64,000 bases of DNA, from the NCBI GenBank assembly GCA_900472925.1, contig UCJU01000012.1, positions 1-64,000 of the forward strand, read 5' to 3'. This DNA comes from Hyphomicrobiales bacterium (GTDB lineage Bacteria > Pseudomonadota > Alphaproteobacteria > Rhizobiales > Rhizobiaceae). The stretch's first letter is position 1. The number at the start of each line of letters is the position of its first letter. Made by a program: the position numbers and the translations under genes. The notes under the pieces were generated by a model. The model was not told the DNA's origin. It saw only the letters and a program-made list of their open reading frames with translations, and ran no database searches. Shown piece after piece: positions 57,100 through 64,000 of the stretch.

Positions 57100-58557
57100 A
57101 TGGCAGCGCGCGTTCTGATGTTTCAAGGCACCGGCTCGGATGTCGGCAAATCGCTGATGGTAGCGGGGCTCGCGCGCGCTTTCGTGCGACGTGGCCTCTC
57201 CGTCATGCCCTTCAAGCCGCAGAACATGTCCAACAATGCCGCCGTCACTGCCGATGGTGGAGAGATCGGCAGAGCGCAGGCGCTGCAGGCGCGGGCGGCG
57301 GGTGTGCTGCTTTCCGTGCATATGAACCCGGTGCTGCTCAAGCCCCAGAGCGAAACGGGCGCGCAGGTGGTGGTGCAGGGCAAGGTCATCGGCAATGCCA
57401 AGGCCGCTGATTACCAGCACATGAAAGCGGGGTTGATGCCACGCGTGCTGGAAAGCTTCGAGCTTCTCAAGACCAAGGCCGATCTGGTGCTGGTGGAAGG
57501 TGCGGGCAGTGCATCCGAAGTCAATCTTCGTGCCAATGACATCGCCAATATGGGCTTTGCACGCACAGCCAATGCACCGGTGATTCTCATCGGCGATATC
57601 GACCGGGGTGGCGTCATCGCCAGCCTCGTCGGCACGAAAACGGTGCTGGAAGCGGACGATGCGGCGATGATCGAAGGCTTCATCGTCAATCGTTTCAGGG
57701 GCGATCCCAGCCTGTTCGACGAGGGCATGCGGATCATCTCGGAAAAAACAGGCTGGAATTCGATTGGCCTCTTGCCGCATTTTGCCGATGCCAGCCGCCT
57801 GCCTGCGGAAGATGCGTTGGGATTGAGCGGAGCAGGAGAAACGAAACCCGACGCGAAAATTCGGATCGCCGTTCCCATCCTGCCGCATATCTCCAACTTC
57901 GATGACCTCGATCCGCTGGAGGCCGAGCCGGATGTCGAGCTTGTGCGCGTGCGCCAGGGAGATGTGATCCCGGCAGATTGCAAGCTTGTGCTGCTTTGCG
58001 GTTCCAAATCCACCATCGCTGATCTGACGGCGCTGAAACATGCCGGTCTGGACGTGGATATCAGAGCCCATGTGCGACGCGGCGGTTATGTGCTTGGACT
58101 ATGCGGAGGCTATCAGATGCTCGGGAATACCGTGGCCGATCCAGAGGGCATCGAAGGCGCTCCCTCAAAGATTGAAGGGCTTGGCCTACTTGACGTCGAT
58201 ACTGTGCTGACAGGTGACAAACGGCTCGTCGCCGTGACCGGTCAGAGCTTCGATCAAATTTCCTTCTCCGGCTACGAAATGCATGTGGGCGTCACGGCTG
58301 GACCAGATGACAAGCACCCGTTTTCCACGATCGGCAACCACACAGAAGGCGCGATGTCCTTAAATGGCCGCGTGTTCGGCACCTATATTCATGGCCTGTT
58401 TGCCGATGACCGCCAACGTAGCGCGTGGTTAAAAAGGCTGGGTGGAGAGAGCTCGTCGCTCAATTATGAGGAAGAGGTGGATGCGGTTCTCGACCGTCTC
58501 GCCGAGCGTATGGAGCGTCATCTCGACCTCGACGCCCTCTTGGCTATAGCGCGATAG
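57100..58557 (+). CDS. cobQ: cobyric acid synthase CobQ
   Basis: Amidates side chains b, d, e and g of adenosylcobyrinic diamide. The 485-residue product has GTGSDVGKS near 8-16, [22 protein letters not shown] near 132 and a glutamine-amidotransferase domain with the Cys in [11 protein letters not shown] near 335. The last 14 bases overlap the 3' end of cobD on the opposite strand. Confidence 0.95.
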   Translation: MAARVLMFQGTGSDVGKSLMVAGLARAFVRRGLSVMPFKPQNMSNNAAVTADGGEIGRAQALQARAAGVLLSVHMNPVLLKPQSETGAQVVVQGKVIGNAKAADYQHMKAGLMPRVLESFELLKTKADLVLVEGAGSASEVNLRANDIANMGFARTANAPVILIGDIDRGGVIASLVGTKTVLEADDAAMIEGFIVNRFRGDPSLFDEGMRIISEKTGWNSIGLLPHFADASRLPAEDALGLSGAGETKPDAKIRIAVPILPHISNFDDLDPLEAEPDVELVRVRQGDVIPADCKLVLLCGSKSTIADLTALKHAGLDVDIRAHVRRGGYVLGLCGGYQMLGNTVADPEGIEGAPSKIEGLGLLDVDTVLTGDKRLVAVTGQSFDQISFSGYEMHVGVTAGPDDKHPFSTIGNHTEGAMSLNGRVFGTYIHGLFADDRQRSAWLKRLGGESSSLNYEEEVDAVLDRLAERMERHLDLDALLAIAR

Positions 58558-59509
58558 CCAAGGCCAATATCCCGAACAGCGATATCAACATCAAGTCTGC
58601 GATGCGGGCCAGTTTCAACGCACGGCGAATATCGGCAGCGGTCAAATCCCGCCGCCCGCCTTCGCCCATGAAGCGCGCTTCGATCATCTGCCCGCCATAG
58701 GAACGTGGACCTGCCAGTGCAAAGCCGAGCGCACCCGCCAGCGCCGCTTCCGGCCATCCCGCATTGGGCGAACGATGGTGACGCGCATCACGGAAAATGG
58801 ATCGAAGACCATTGCGTGGCGAGGCACCTTTCACGAAAAATGCCGCAAGAACGAACAACAGGCCTGTGAGACGGGATGCCGGCAGGTTGACCAGATCATC
58901 CAGCCGCGCAGACGCCCAGCCGAATGCTTCATGTCGTGGCGAGCGGTGGCCGATCATGCTGTCTGCGGTGTTGATGGCCTTGTAACCGGCACCGCCGGGC
59001 AGTCCAAGAAGTCCAAGCCAGAGTGAAGGCGCAACGATGCCATCGGAAAAGTTTTCCGCCAGACTTTCAATCGCTGCCCGGCAGACAGCTGCTTCATCCA
59101 GCGTTTCGGGATCACGACCGACGATCATCGACACCGCCTTGCGTCCACCCTCGATGCCATCACACTCCAGCGCCAGTGCCACGGCCTCGACATGCTGCTC
59201 GAGACTTGTCTGCGCGGGTAGGGATGCGCCGATCAGCGCAACGAGGATGAGACCGAAAGGGAGCCAAAGCAGAGCCGACTGCAAAACCGAGGTGATCAGC
59301 ACCGTCAGCCCCAGAAAAATAGCGAGAGCGGCCACCCCCATGCCCTTGCGACGCGAAAATGAGTCGCCGTCCCGGTTCCATTTTCTGTCGAGTAGCGCGA
59401 TAAGCGAACCGATCCAGGTAACGGGGTGGCCGATGCGTTTGAACAGCCAGTCGGGATAGCCGACAAGGCGTTCGATCAGCAGGGACAGGAAAGCAAGGGC
59501 GAAGAACAT
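58544..59509 (-). CDS. cobD: adenosylcobinamide-phosphate synthase CobD/CbiB
   Basis: A 321-residue inner-membrane protein with several hydrophobic segments. It joins aminopropanol phosphate to adenosylcobyric acid. Landmarks are [15 protein letters not shown] near 27-41, [22 protein letters not shown] near 150 and ADSMIGH. The start at 59509 shares CATG with the cobC start on the other strand. It converges on cobQ with a 14-base overlap. Confidence 0.93.
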   Translation of the reverse strand: MFFALAFLSLLIERLVGYPDWLFKRIGHPVTWIGSLIALLDRKWNRDGDSFSRRKGMGVAALAIFLGLTVLITSVLQSALLWLPFGLILVALIGASLPAQTSLEQHVEAVALALECDGIEGGRKAVSMIVGRDPETLDEAAVCRAAIESLAENFSDGIVAPSLWLGLLGLPGGAGYKAINTADSMIGHRSPRHEAFGWASARLDDLVNLPASRLTGLLFVLAAFFVKGASPRNGLRSIFRDARHHRSPNAGWPEAALAGALGFALAGPRSYGGQMIEARFMGEGGRRDLTAADIRRALKLARIADLMLISLFGILALAIAL

Positions 59510-60536
59510 GGGCGAGAGGGTACCAGAAAAAGCGCAGCCAGCGATCCGCCATGGGGGCAATCTGGGCCGCGCGCGCCAGCTTTATCCACGGGCGCCCGAA
59601 CCATGGATCGATCTTTCCACCGGGATCAATCCGCACTCTTACCCCCATTCGCCCATTCCCGCCAGCGCCTTTGCCCGCCTGCCGGAACCGGACGCTGTCG
59701 AAATCCTCAAACAGACCGCCGCCACAGCGTTTGGCGCATCGTCCGCTGCCCACATCGTCGCGGCACCCGGCACGCAAATGCTGATGCCGTTGCTTGCCCA
59801 GATGGCGGTTCGGCGCGGTGCGACACGCTGCGGTGTCCTGTCGCCCGCCTATGCGGAACATACGCGCACGGCACGAATGGCGGGACTATCGGTGAGCGAA
59901 GTCGATGATTTCGCCGATCTCGTGGCCTTCGATTACGCTGTCGTGATCAACCCCAACAATCCCGATGGACGCGTGTTGGAGCGCTTCGACCTGCTGTCCC
60001 TGGCCGATGCCATGCGCAAAAAAGACGGACTGCTTGTGGTGGATGAGGCCTTTATCGAGACGGGCTATGCCGAGAGCATCGCTGACGCCGCGACCTCCGA
60101 CAGCCTCGTCATTCTGCGCTCCTTCGGCAAGTTTTATGGTATGGCAGGCGTGCGCCTCGGCTTCGCCATCGCCCATCCAGACATCGCCGAAGACCTCGAA
60201 TCAAGGCTGGGACCGTGGGCGGTCTCAGGTCCGGCGTTGCATATTGCAACCGAAGCGCTGGCAGATACGGCGTGGCGCAAATCGATGCGACTCCGGCTAA
60301 ACGAGGAGTCGAAGCGGTTGAATGATAGCTTGGGTGCTGCTGGTCTTCCGGTTGTTGGGGGAACGTCACTGTTCACTTTGGTCAGGGATGAACGGGCACC
60401 GACTTTATTCATCCACCTGATGGAGAAGGGCATTCTCACACGCAGTTTTGATGAAAGACCAGCCGATCTCCGCTTTGGCCTGCCGGGCGACGAAGCGGGA
60501 TGGGCGAGATTGGAAGCGGCGTTGGCCAGCTTTTAA
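59508..60536 (+). CDS. cobC: threonine-phosphate decarboxylase CobC
   Basis: A 342-residue PLP enzyme that makes (R)-1-aminopropanol phosphate for the nucleotide loop. Landmarks are RHGGNLGRAR and DLSTGINPHSYP at the N-terminus, NPNNPDGR near 150 and the PLP-lysine segment RSFGKFYGMAGVRLGFA near 204-220. Its start codon overlaps that of divergent cobD by two bases. Confidence 0.93.
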   Translation: MGERVPEKAQPAIRHGGNLGRARQLYPRAPEPWIDLSTGINPHSYPHSPIPASAFARLPEPDAVEILKQTAATAFGASSAAHIVAAPGTQMLMPLLAQMAVRRGATRCGVLSPAYAEHTRTARMAGLSVSEVDDFADLVAFDYAVVINPNNPDGRVLERFDLLSLADAMRKKDGLLVVDEAFIETGYAESIADAATSDSLVILRSFGKFYGMAGVRLGFAIAHPDIAEDLESRLGPWAVSGPALHIATEALADTAWRKSMRLRLNEESKRLNDSLGAAGLPVVGGTSLFTLVRDERAPTLFIHLMEKGILTRSFDERPADLRFGLPGDEAGWARLEAALASF

Positions 60537-60579
60537 ACGCACGATTACAGTGACTTTCATCATCCACGGAGCGTGGTTA

Positions 60580-60603
60580 CATCCTCGCCACAAGGGCGAG
60601 GAT
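60580..60603. repeat. short palindromic repeat (REP-like)
   Basis: CATCCTCGCC faces GGCGAGGATG with a four-base loop, in the gap between the convergent cobC and fuconate dehydratase genes. It resembles the hairpin at 23621-23649 (shared CATC-TCG/CGAGGATGAC arms). There is no T run, but it may still limit read-through. Confidence 0.6.
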
Positions 60604-60619
60604 GACGTTGGTGAAGGGG

Positions 60620-61897
60620 TTATCCCCGAAACAAATAAGCCTCAATCGACTCCGGCTTCATCTCGATCGAGAATCCCGGCATTACCGGCGGCATGTAAGC
60701 CGCGTCCCTGATATCGCAGGGCTCGATGAAGTGTTCATGCAGGTGATCGACATATTCGATCACGCGACCTTCCTTGGTGCCGGAGACAACCAGATAGTCG
60801 ATCATCGACAGGTGCTGGACATATTCGCAAAGCCCCACGCCACCGGCGTGCGGCCAGACCGGCAGATTGTATTTTGCAGCGATGAGCAGCACCGCCAGAA
60901 CTTCGTTCAACCCGCCCATGCGGCAACTGTCGATCTGCACCACGTCAATGGCACCTTCGGCGATGAACTGTTTGAACATGATGCGGTTCTGGCACATTTC
61001 ACCGGTGGCGACCTTGACCGAGCCGATGGCCTGACGGATTTTGCGATGGCCTGCAACATCGTCCGGGCTCGTCGGCTCCTCGATGAAGAAGGGCTTGGCA
61101 AAGGCCAGCTTATTAACCCACTCGATGGCCTGATCGACCTCCCAGACCTGATTGGCATCGATCATCAGATAGCGATCAGGACCGATGACCTCGCGGGCAA
61201 TGGTCAGGCGGCGGATGTCGTCTTCCAGATCACGACCGACCTTCATCTTCACGTGATTGAAGCCTGCGTCGATGGCTTCCTGGCAGAGACGACGCAGCTT
61301 TTCGTCGCCGTAACCCAGCCAGCCAGCAGACGTCGTATAGCAGGCATAGCCTTCGTTTTTCAGGATTTCGATGCGCCCAGCCTTGCCGCTTTCGGCTTTC
61401 TTCAAAATGGCCAGCGCGTCATCTCGCGTCAGGACATCTGTCAGATAGCGGTAATCGACGATATCGGCGATCTGCTCCGGGCTCATGTCGGCCACCAGTT
61501 GCCAGACCGGCTTGCCTGCATGTTTCGCCAGCAAATCCCACACCGCATTGACGACGGCACCGGTTGCCAGATGCATGGCGCCCTTGTCGGGTCCGATCCA
61601 GCGTAGCTGGCTATCACCCGTCAGATGCCGCCAATATTTGCCGGGGTTTTCCAGAACGGTGGAAAGATCAGTACCGACCACGAGATGCCGCATGGCTTCG
61701 ATGGCCATGCAGCAGATCTCGTTGCCACGACCGATGGTGAAGGTCAGACCGTGGCCTTTCAGGGCGGCATCATCGGTGTCGAGAATGACGTAAGCAGCGG
61801 AATAATCCGGATCGGGGTTCATCGCATCCGAGCCATCAAGGCTTTGCGAGGTGGGAAAGCGCAAATCGAAAACGCGCAGATCGATAATCTTGGTCAT
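60620..61897 (-). CDS. L-fuconate dehydratase (enolase superfamily)
   Basis: A 425-residue dehydratase of the mandelate racemase subgroup. The KxK base pair is in HVKMKVGRD near 217-221, metal ligands are in MIDANQVW, FIEEPTSPDD and GEMCQNRIMFKQF near 245-310, and the catalytic His is in WPHAGGVGLCEYVQ near 350. Sequence pattern and length match L-fuconate dehydratases, which turn L-fuconate into 2-keto-3-deoxy-L-fuconate. It is the last gene of a - strand sugar operon. Another acid sugar of the same stereochemistry is possible. Confidence 0.87.
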   Translation of the reverse strand: MTKIIDLRVFDLRFPTSQSLDGSDAMNPDPDYSAAYVILDTDDAALKGHGLTFTIGRGNEICCMAIEAMRHLVVGTDLSTVLENPGKYWRHLTGDSQLRWIGPDKGAMHLATGAVVNAVWDLLAKHAGKPVWQLVADMSPEQIADIVDYRYLTDVLTRDDALAILKKAESGKAGRIEILKNEGYACYTTSAGWLGYGDEKLRRLCQEAIDAGFNHVKMKVGRDLEDDIRRLTIAREVIGPDRYLMIDANQVWEVDQAIEWVNKLAFAKPFFIEEPTSPDDVAGHRKIRQAIGSVKVATGEMCQNRIMFKQFIAEGAIDVVQIDSCRMGGLNEVLAVLLIAAKYNLPVWPHAGGVGLCEYVQHLSMIDYLVVSGTKEGRVIEYVDHLHEHFIEPCDIRDAAYMPPVMPGFSIEMKPESIEAYLFRG

Positions 61898-61943
61898 GGC
61901 CTCACTCGCAGTCAGGGGTCACAGAATTCATTTTTTGCAGGTC

Positions 61944-62954
61944 TCAGGCAACTTCCACCATAGCTTTGATGACACCGGCCTTCGGGTTGGTCAGGTCAGC
62001 AAAATGGGCGGGAACGTCGGCCAGCGTCATGCGGTGCGTAATCAGCGCTTCCGGGACTTTGCCAGCCCGTTGCGCTTCGAGCACCACTTCAAAGTCCTCA
62101 AGCGTCGCGTTGCGGCTACCCAGCAATGTGGTCTCCCGCTTGTGAAATTCGGGATCATTGAAGCTGATGTCGCTGGCGACGATAGACACCAGCACGTAGG
62201 AACCGCCATGACCGACGAAGGAAAAACCGCGTTCCATCGCTTTCGGATTACCAGTGGCATCGAAAACCGCATCGAAGAAATTGCCGTCGGTGATCTCTGA
62301 AAGGCGCTCCTTGTCCCCTTCGCCAAGGGTAACCACATTGGAGACGCCCAACTGGGCCTTGCAGAATGTCAACCGGTCGTCGCGGCTGTCGATCATCGTT
62401 ACAGTGGCACCGTTCAACACCGCGAAAACAGCAACCGCCATACCGATGGGACCGGCGCCGACGATCAGCACGTTCTGACCCTTTTCCACCGCACCACGAC
62501 GGACCGCGTGCGCGCCGATCGCCAGAAACTCCGTCATCGCCGCCTGATCGAGGCTGAGACCATTGGCCTTCAACACGAATTGTTGCGGCACACTCAGATA
62601 TTCCACCATGCCGCCATCGCGGTGGACGCCCAACACACCGATGTTGCGGCAGCAGTTGCTTTTGCCCTTCAGGCACGCATTGCAATGCCCGCAGGACATG
62701 TAGGGAATGATGGTGACGATATCGCCAGCAGACAGCGCACTTCCATCCGGCGCTTCTTCCACCGTGCCGGACAATTCATGCCCCATGATGCGGGGATAGG
62801 AGAGGTAGGGTTGGTTGCCGGTGAAGATATGCAAATCCGTGCCGCACACGCCGATCCGGCGGATCCGTAGCAGAACCTCTCCTTCACCGCGATGCGGCTT
62901 GGGTAGTTCCTTGGCGGATAAAAGCCCGGGCTTGTCGCAAAAAATCGCCAGCAT
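61944..62954 (-). CDS. zinc-dependent alcohol dehydrogenase family protein
   Basis: A 336-residue medium-chain dehydrogenase. The catalytic zinc site begins GVCGTDLH near 36-43 with GHE near 58, and the structural zinc lobe has four cysteines in CGHCNACLKGKSNCC near 87-101. The NAD Rossmann motif is GAGPIGMA near 165. In this operon it probably oxidises a hydroxyl of L-fucose-derived keto acid or a related sugar acid; the exact step is inferred. It is four bases from the lactonase gene. Confidence 0.88.
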   Translation of the reverse strand: MLAIFCDKPGLLSAKELPKPHRGEGEVLLRIRRIGVCGTDLHIFTGNQPYLSYPRIMGHELSGTVEEAPDGSALSAGDIVTIIPYMSCGHCNACLKGKSNCCRNIGVLGVHRDGGMVEYLSVPQQFVLKANGLSLDQAAMTEFLAIGAHAVRRGAVEKGQNVLIVGAGPIGMAVAVFAVLNGATVTMIDSRDDRLTFCKAQLGVSNVVTLGEGDKERLSEITDGNFFDAVFDATGNPKAMERGFSFVGHGGSYVLVSIVASDISFNDPEFHKRETTLLGSRNATLEDFEVVLEAQRAGKVPEALITHRMTLADVPAHFADLTNPKAGVIKAMVEVA

Positions 62955-62957
62955 GTG

Positions 62958-63779
62958 TCACCTGTCAGAAAGAGAATAAAAACGCGCGGCATTGCCGCCA
63001 AATACCGCAGGGTGGTCAGCCTCGGGCACGATGTCACGGCTGAAATCCAACCATGCCTGATAATCACCCGCCAGCCGCAGCACGGGCCAGTCACTGCCAA
63101 ACATCACCCGTTCAGCGCCGAACAGCTCGAGAATGGTTTCGGCATAGGGTCGCACCGCCTCCGGCTTTTGATCACCGCGTTCGGTCAGCAGACCTGATAA
63201 CTTGCAGTGAACATGGCCAAGGGCCGCCAAAGCCGCCATATCCTTGCGCCATTGGGTATAATGGCCGGTTGCGATCAAGGGCTTTGCGCCATGATCGATG
63301 GCAACAGGAAGCCGACTATGCCGGGTGGCGAAAGCAAGCAGATGCGGCAGATGCTGAGGCAGAACCAGCGCGTCGAAAACAAGGCCGTGATCGATCAGAG
63401 CTTTGACAGCTGGATCAAGAGCCGGGTCTTCGATCCAGCTCGCATCGGCGATGCCCTGCAACATCGGCCGAACGCCCTTGAAAATTGGATGAGATGAGCG
63501 ACCGGCGATTTGCTGAGGCGCATCCGGCGCTTTCATATCGACCCAGCCGACCACGCCTTTGATGAAAGAGTGCTTGCCGGCCAGGGTCAACATGAAATCC
63601 GTATCGGCAGCCGTTTCCATCGTCTGCACCAGCACGGTGCCGGTCACACCCGCTTGCTGCATCAAAGGCATCAGGTCTTCGGGAAGAAAATCCCGGTAGA
63701 TGGCTTCCAGAGACGATGGCGGCCATTGGCCTGCATGGTCTTTCAGCAGCCAGAAATGCTGGTGGGCATCGATCAGCAT
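62958..63779 (-). CDS. amidohydrolase family lactonase (L-fuconolactonase-like)
   Basis: A 273-residue amidohydrolase_2 protein: metal-binding DAHQHFW at 4-10, GVVGWVDM near 75, and FGSDWPV with the catalytic Asp near 232. Homologues hydrolyse L-fucono-1,4(5)-lactone to L-fuconate, which fits its place beside fuconate dehydratase. The start at 63779 lies two bases after the stop of the aldo/keto reductase gene. Confidence 0.87.
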   Translation of the reverse strand: MLIDAHQHFWLLKDHAGQWPPSSLEAIYRDFLPEDLMPLMQQAGVTGTVLVQTMETAADTDFMLTLAGKHSFIKGVVGWVDMKAPDAPQQIAGRSSHPIFKGVRPMLQGIADASWIEDPALDPAVKALIDHGLVFDALVLPQHLPHLLAFATRHSRLPVAIDHGAKPLIATGHYTQWRKDMAALAALGHVHCKLSGLLTERGDQKPEAVRPYAETILELFGAERVMFGSDWPVLRLAGDYQAWLDFSRDIVPEADHPAVFGGNAARFYSLSDR

Positions 63780-63781
63780 GG

Positions 63782-64000
63782 TCAGACTCTGCCTCGCGGC
63801 ACCGGCACACCCTCGGCAATCAAATCGCGTCTTTGAAGCTCGCTCCAGAATTCCGCTGGGATATCCTGTTCGAACCAATCGATGTTGGCCGACAGTTGCT
63901 GGGCATTGCGTGCGCCGGACACAACCGTGACCGCAGCGGCATGGGCCAGCGGAAACTGCAGAGCTGCCGCCTGTAAGGAAACGCCGAGCTCATCGCAGAC
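63782..64000 (-). CDS. aldo/keto reductase, C-terminal part (cut by window edge)
   Basis: The last 72 residues of a protein running off the right edge. Visible landmarks are the sequence SLQAAALQFPLAHAAAVTVV, then SGARNAQQLSANIDWF and a terminal VPVPRGRV. This is the C-terminal barrel end of the D-threo-aldose/L-fucose dehydrogenase type of aldo/keto reductases. It would oxidise L-fucose to the lactone used by the next enzyme. The N-terminus and catalytic Tyr/Lys lie outside the window. Confidence 0.8.
   Translation of the reverse strand, partial: VCDELGVSLQAAALQFPLAHAAAVTVVSGARNAQQLSANIDWFEQDIPAEFWSELQRRDLIAEGVPVPRGRV

Noticed and set aside
56470-58071. Open frame of 533 codons on the - strand
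   Set aside because: Antisense to cobO and cobQ; no recognisable domain.

Overview
The window looks like a chromosomal segment of a Rhizobiales alphaproteobacterium, most likely Agrobacterium or a close Rhizobium. The reasons are high GC, the gene blocks dapF-mtaB-ftsY, ccmABCDG and the aerobic cob cluster, DUF2585 and DUF2794 proteins, an IalB-family protein, and long palindromic intergenic elements of the rhizobial RIME type. I see no phage, transposase, CRISPR array, rRNA or tRNA gene. This taxonomic call is inference from gene content.

Layout. 1-430 has no credible gene but folds on paper into nested perfect stems ending in a T tract, so it is a candidate structured RNA entering from the left edge. 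A RIME-like palindrome follows (493-648). 762-5614 is a + strand operon-like run: dapF, mtaB, ftsY, yciB, DUF2585. 5617-8747 is the - strand cytochrome c maturation set ccmA-B-C-D-G, with a second RIME-like element between ccmA and ccmB. Aconitase (acnA) is divergent from ccmA. 11.9-21.1 kb holds a DUF1223 protein, a DUF2794 protein, a Bax-inhibitor-like membrane protein, an FtsX-type ABC exporter divergent from the esterase gene tesA, thpR, a low-molecular-weight phosphatase, a carbinolamine dehydratase, a DUF1232 protein and an IalB-family protein.

21.3-32.3 kb carries rlmN, a three-gene TrpXYZ-like ABC importer preceded by a long hairpin, a fasciclin protein beside an ECF sigma/anti-sigma pair, a LysE exporter, an SDR oxidoreductase, argG, and an MFS drug exporter coupled to a MarR regulator. 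32.4-41.9 kb carries an M3 oligopeptidase, typA, a GNAT acetyltransferase, leuD and leuB, a di-heme peroxidase, a small unknown protein and a YghU-like glutathione transferase.

42.0-60.5 kb is a dense cobalamin cluster. A cobalamin riboswitch (56175-56355, - strand) leads DUF1636, cobW, cobN, cobG, cobH, cobI and cobJ. cobL, cobE, cobM and cobB continue on the same strand, but cobK and cbiD are inserted on the opposite strand with overlapping ends. cobO, cobQ and cobC run on the + strand, with cobD opposite. cobG, cobK, cobN and cobI-J-L-M indicate the aerobic route; cbiD stands where cobF would be expected. Both divergent pairs cobK/cobL and cobC/cobD share a CATG, so their start codons overlap and no intergenic promoter space exists.

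60.6-64.0 kb is a - strand sugar-acid operon resembling L-fucose oxidation: an aldo/keto reductase cut by the window edge, a lactonase-type amidohydrolase, a zinc dehydrogenase and L-fuconate dehydratase.

Most of the window is ordinary core metabolism. The observations most worth a second look are the left-edge RNA candidate, the interleaved strand layout of the cob cluster, the hairpin ahead of the ABC importer, and a candidate sigma-factor promoter ahead of the fasciclin gene.
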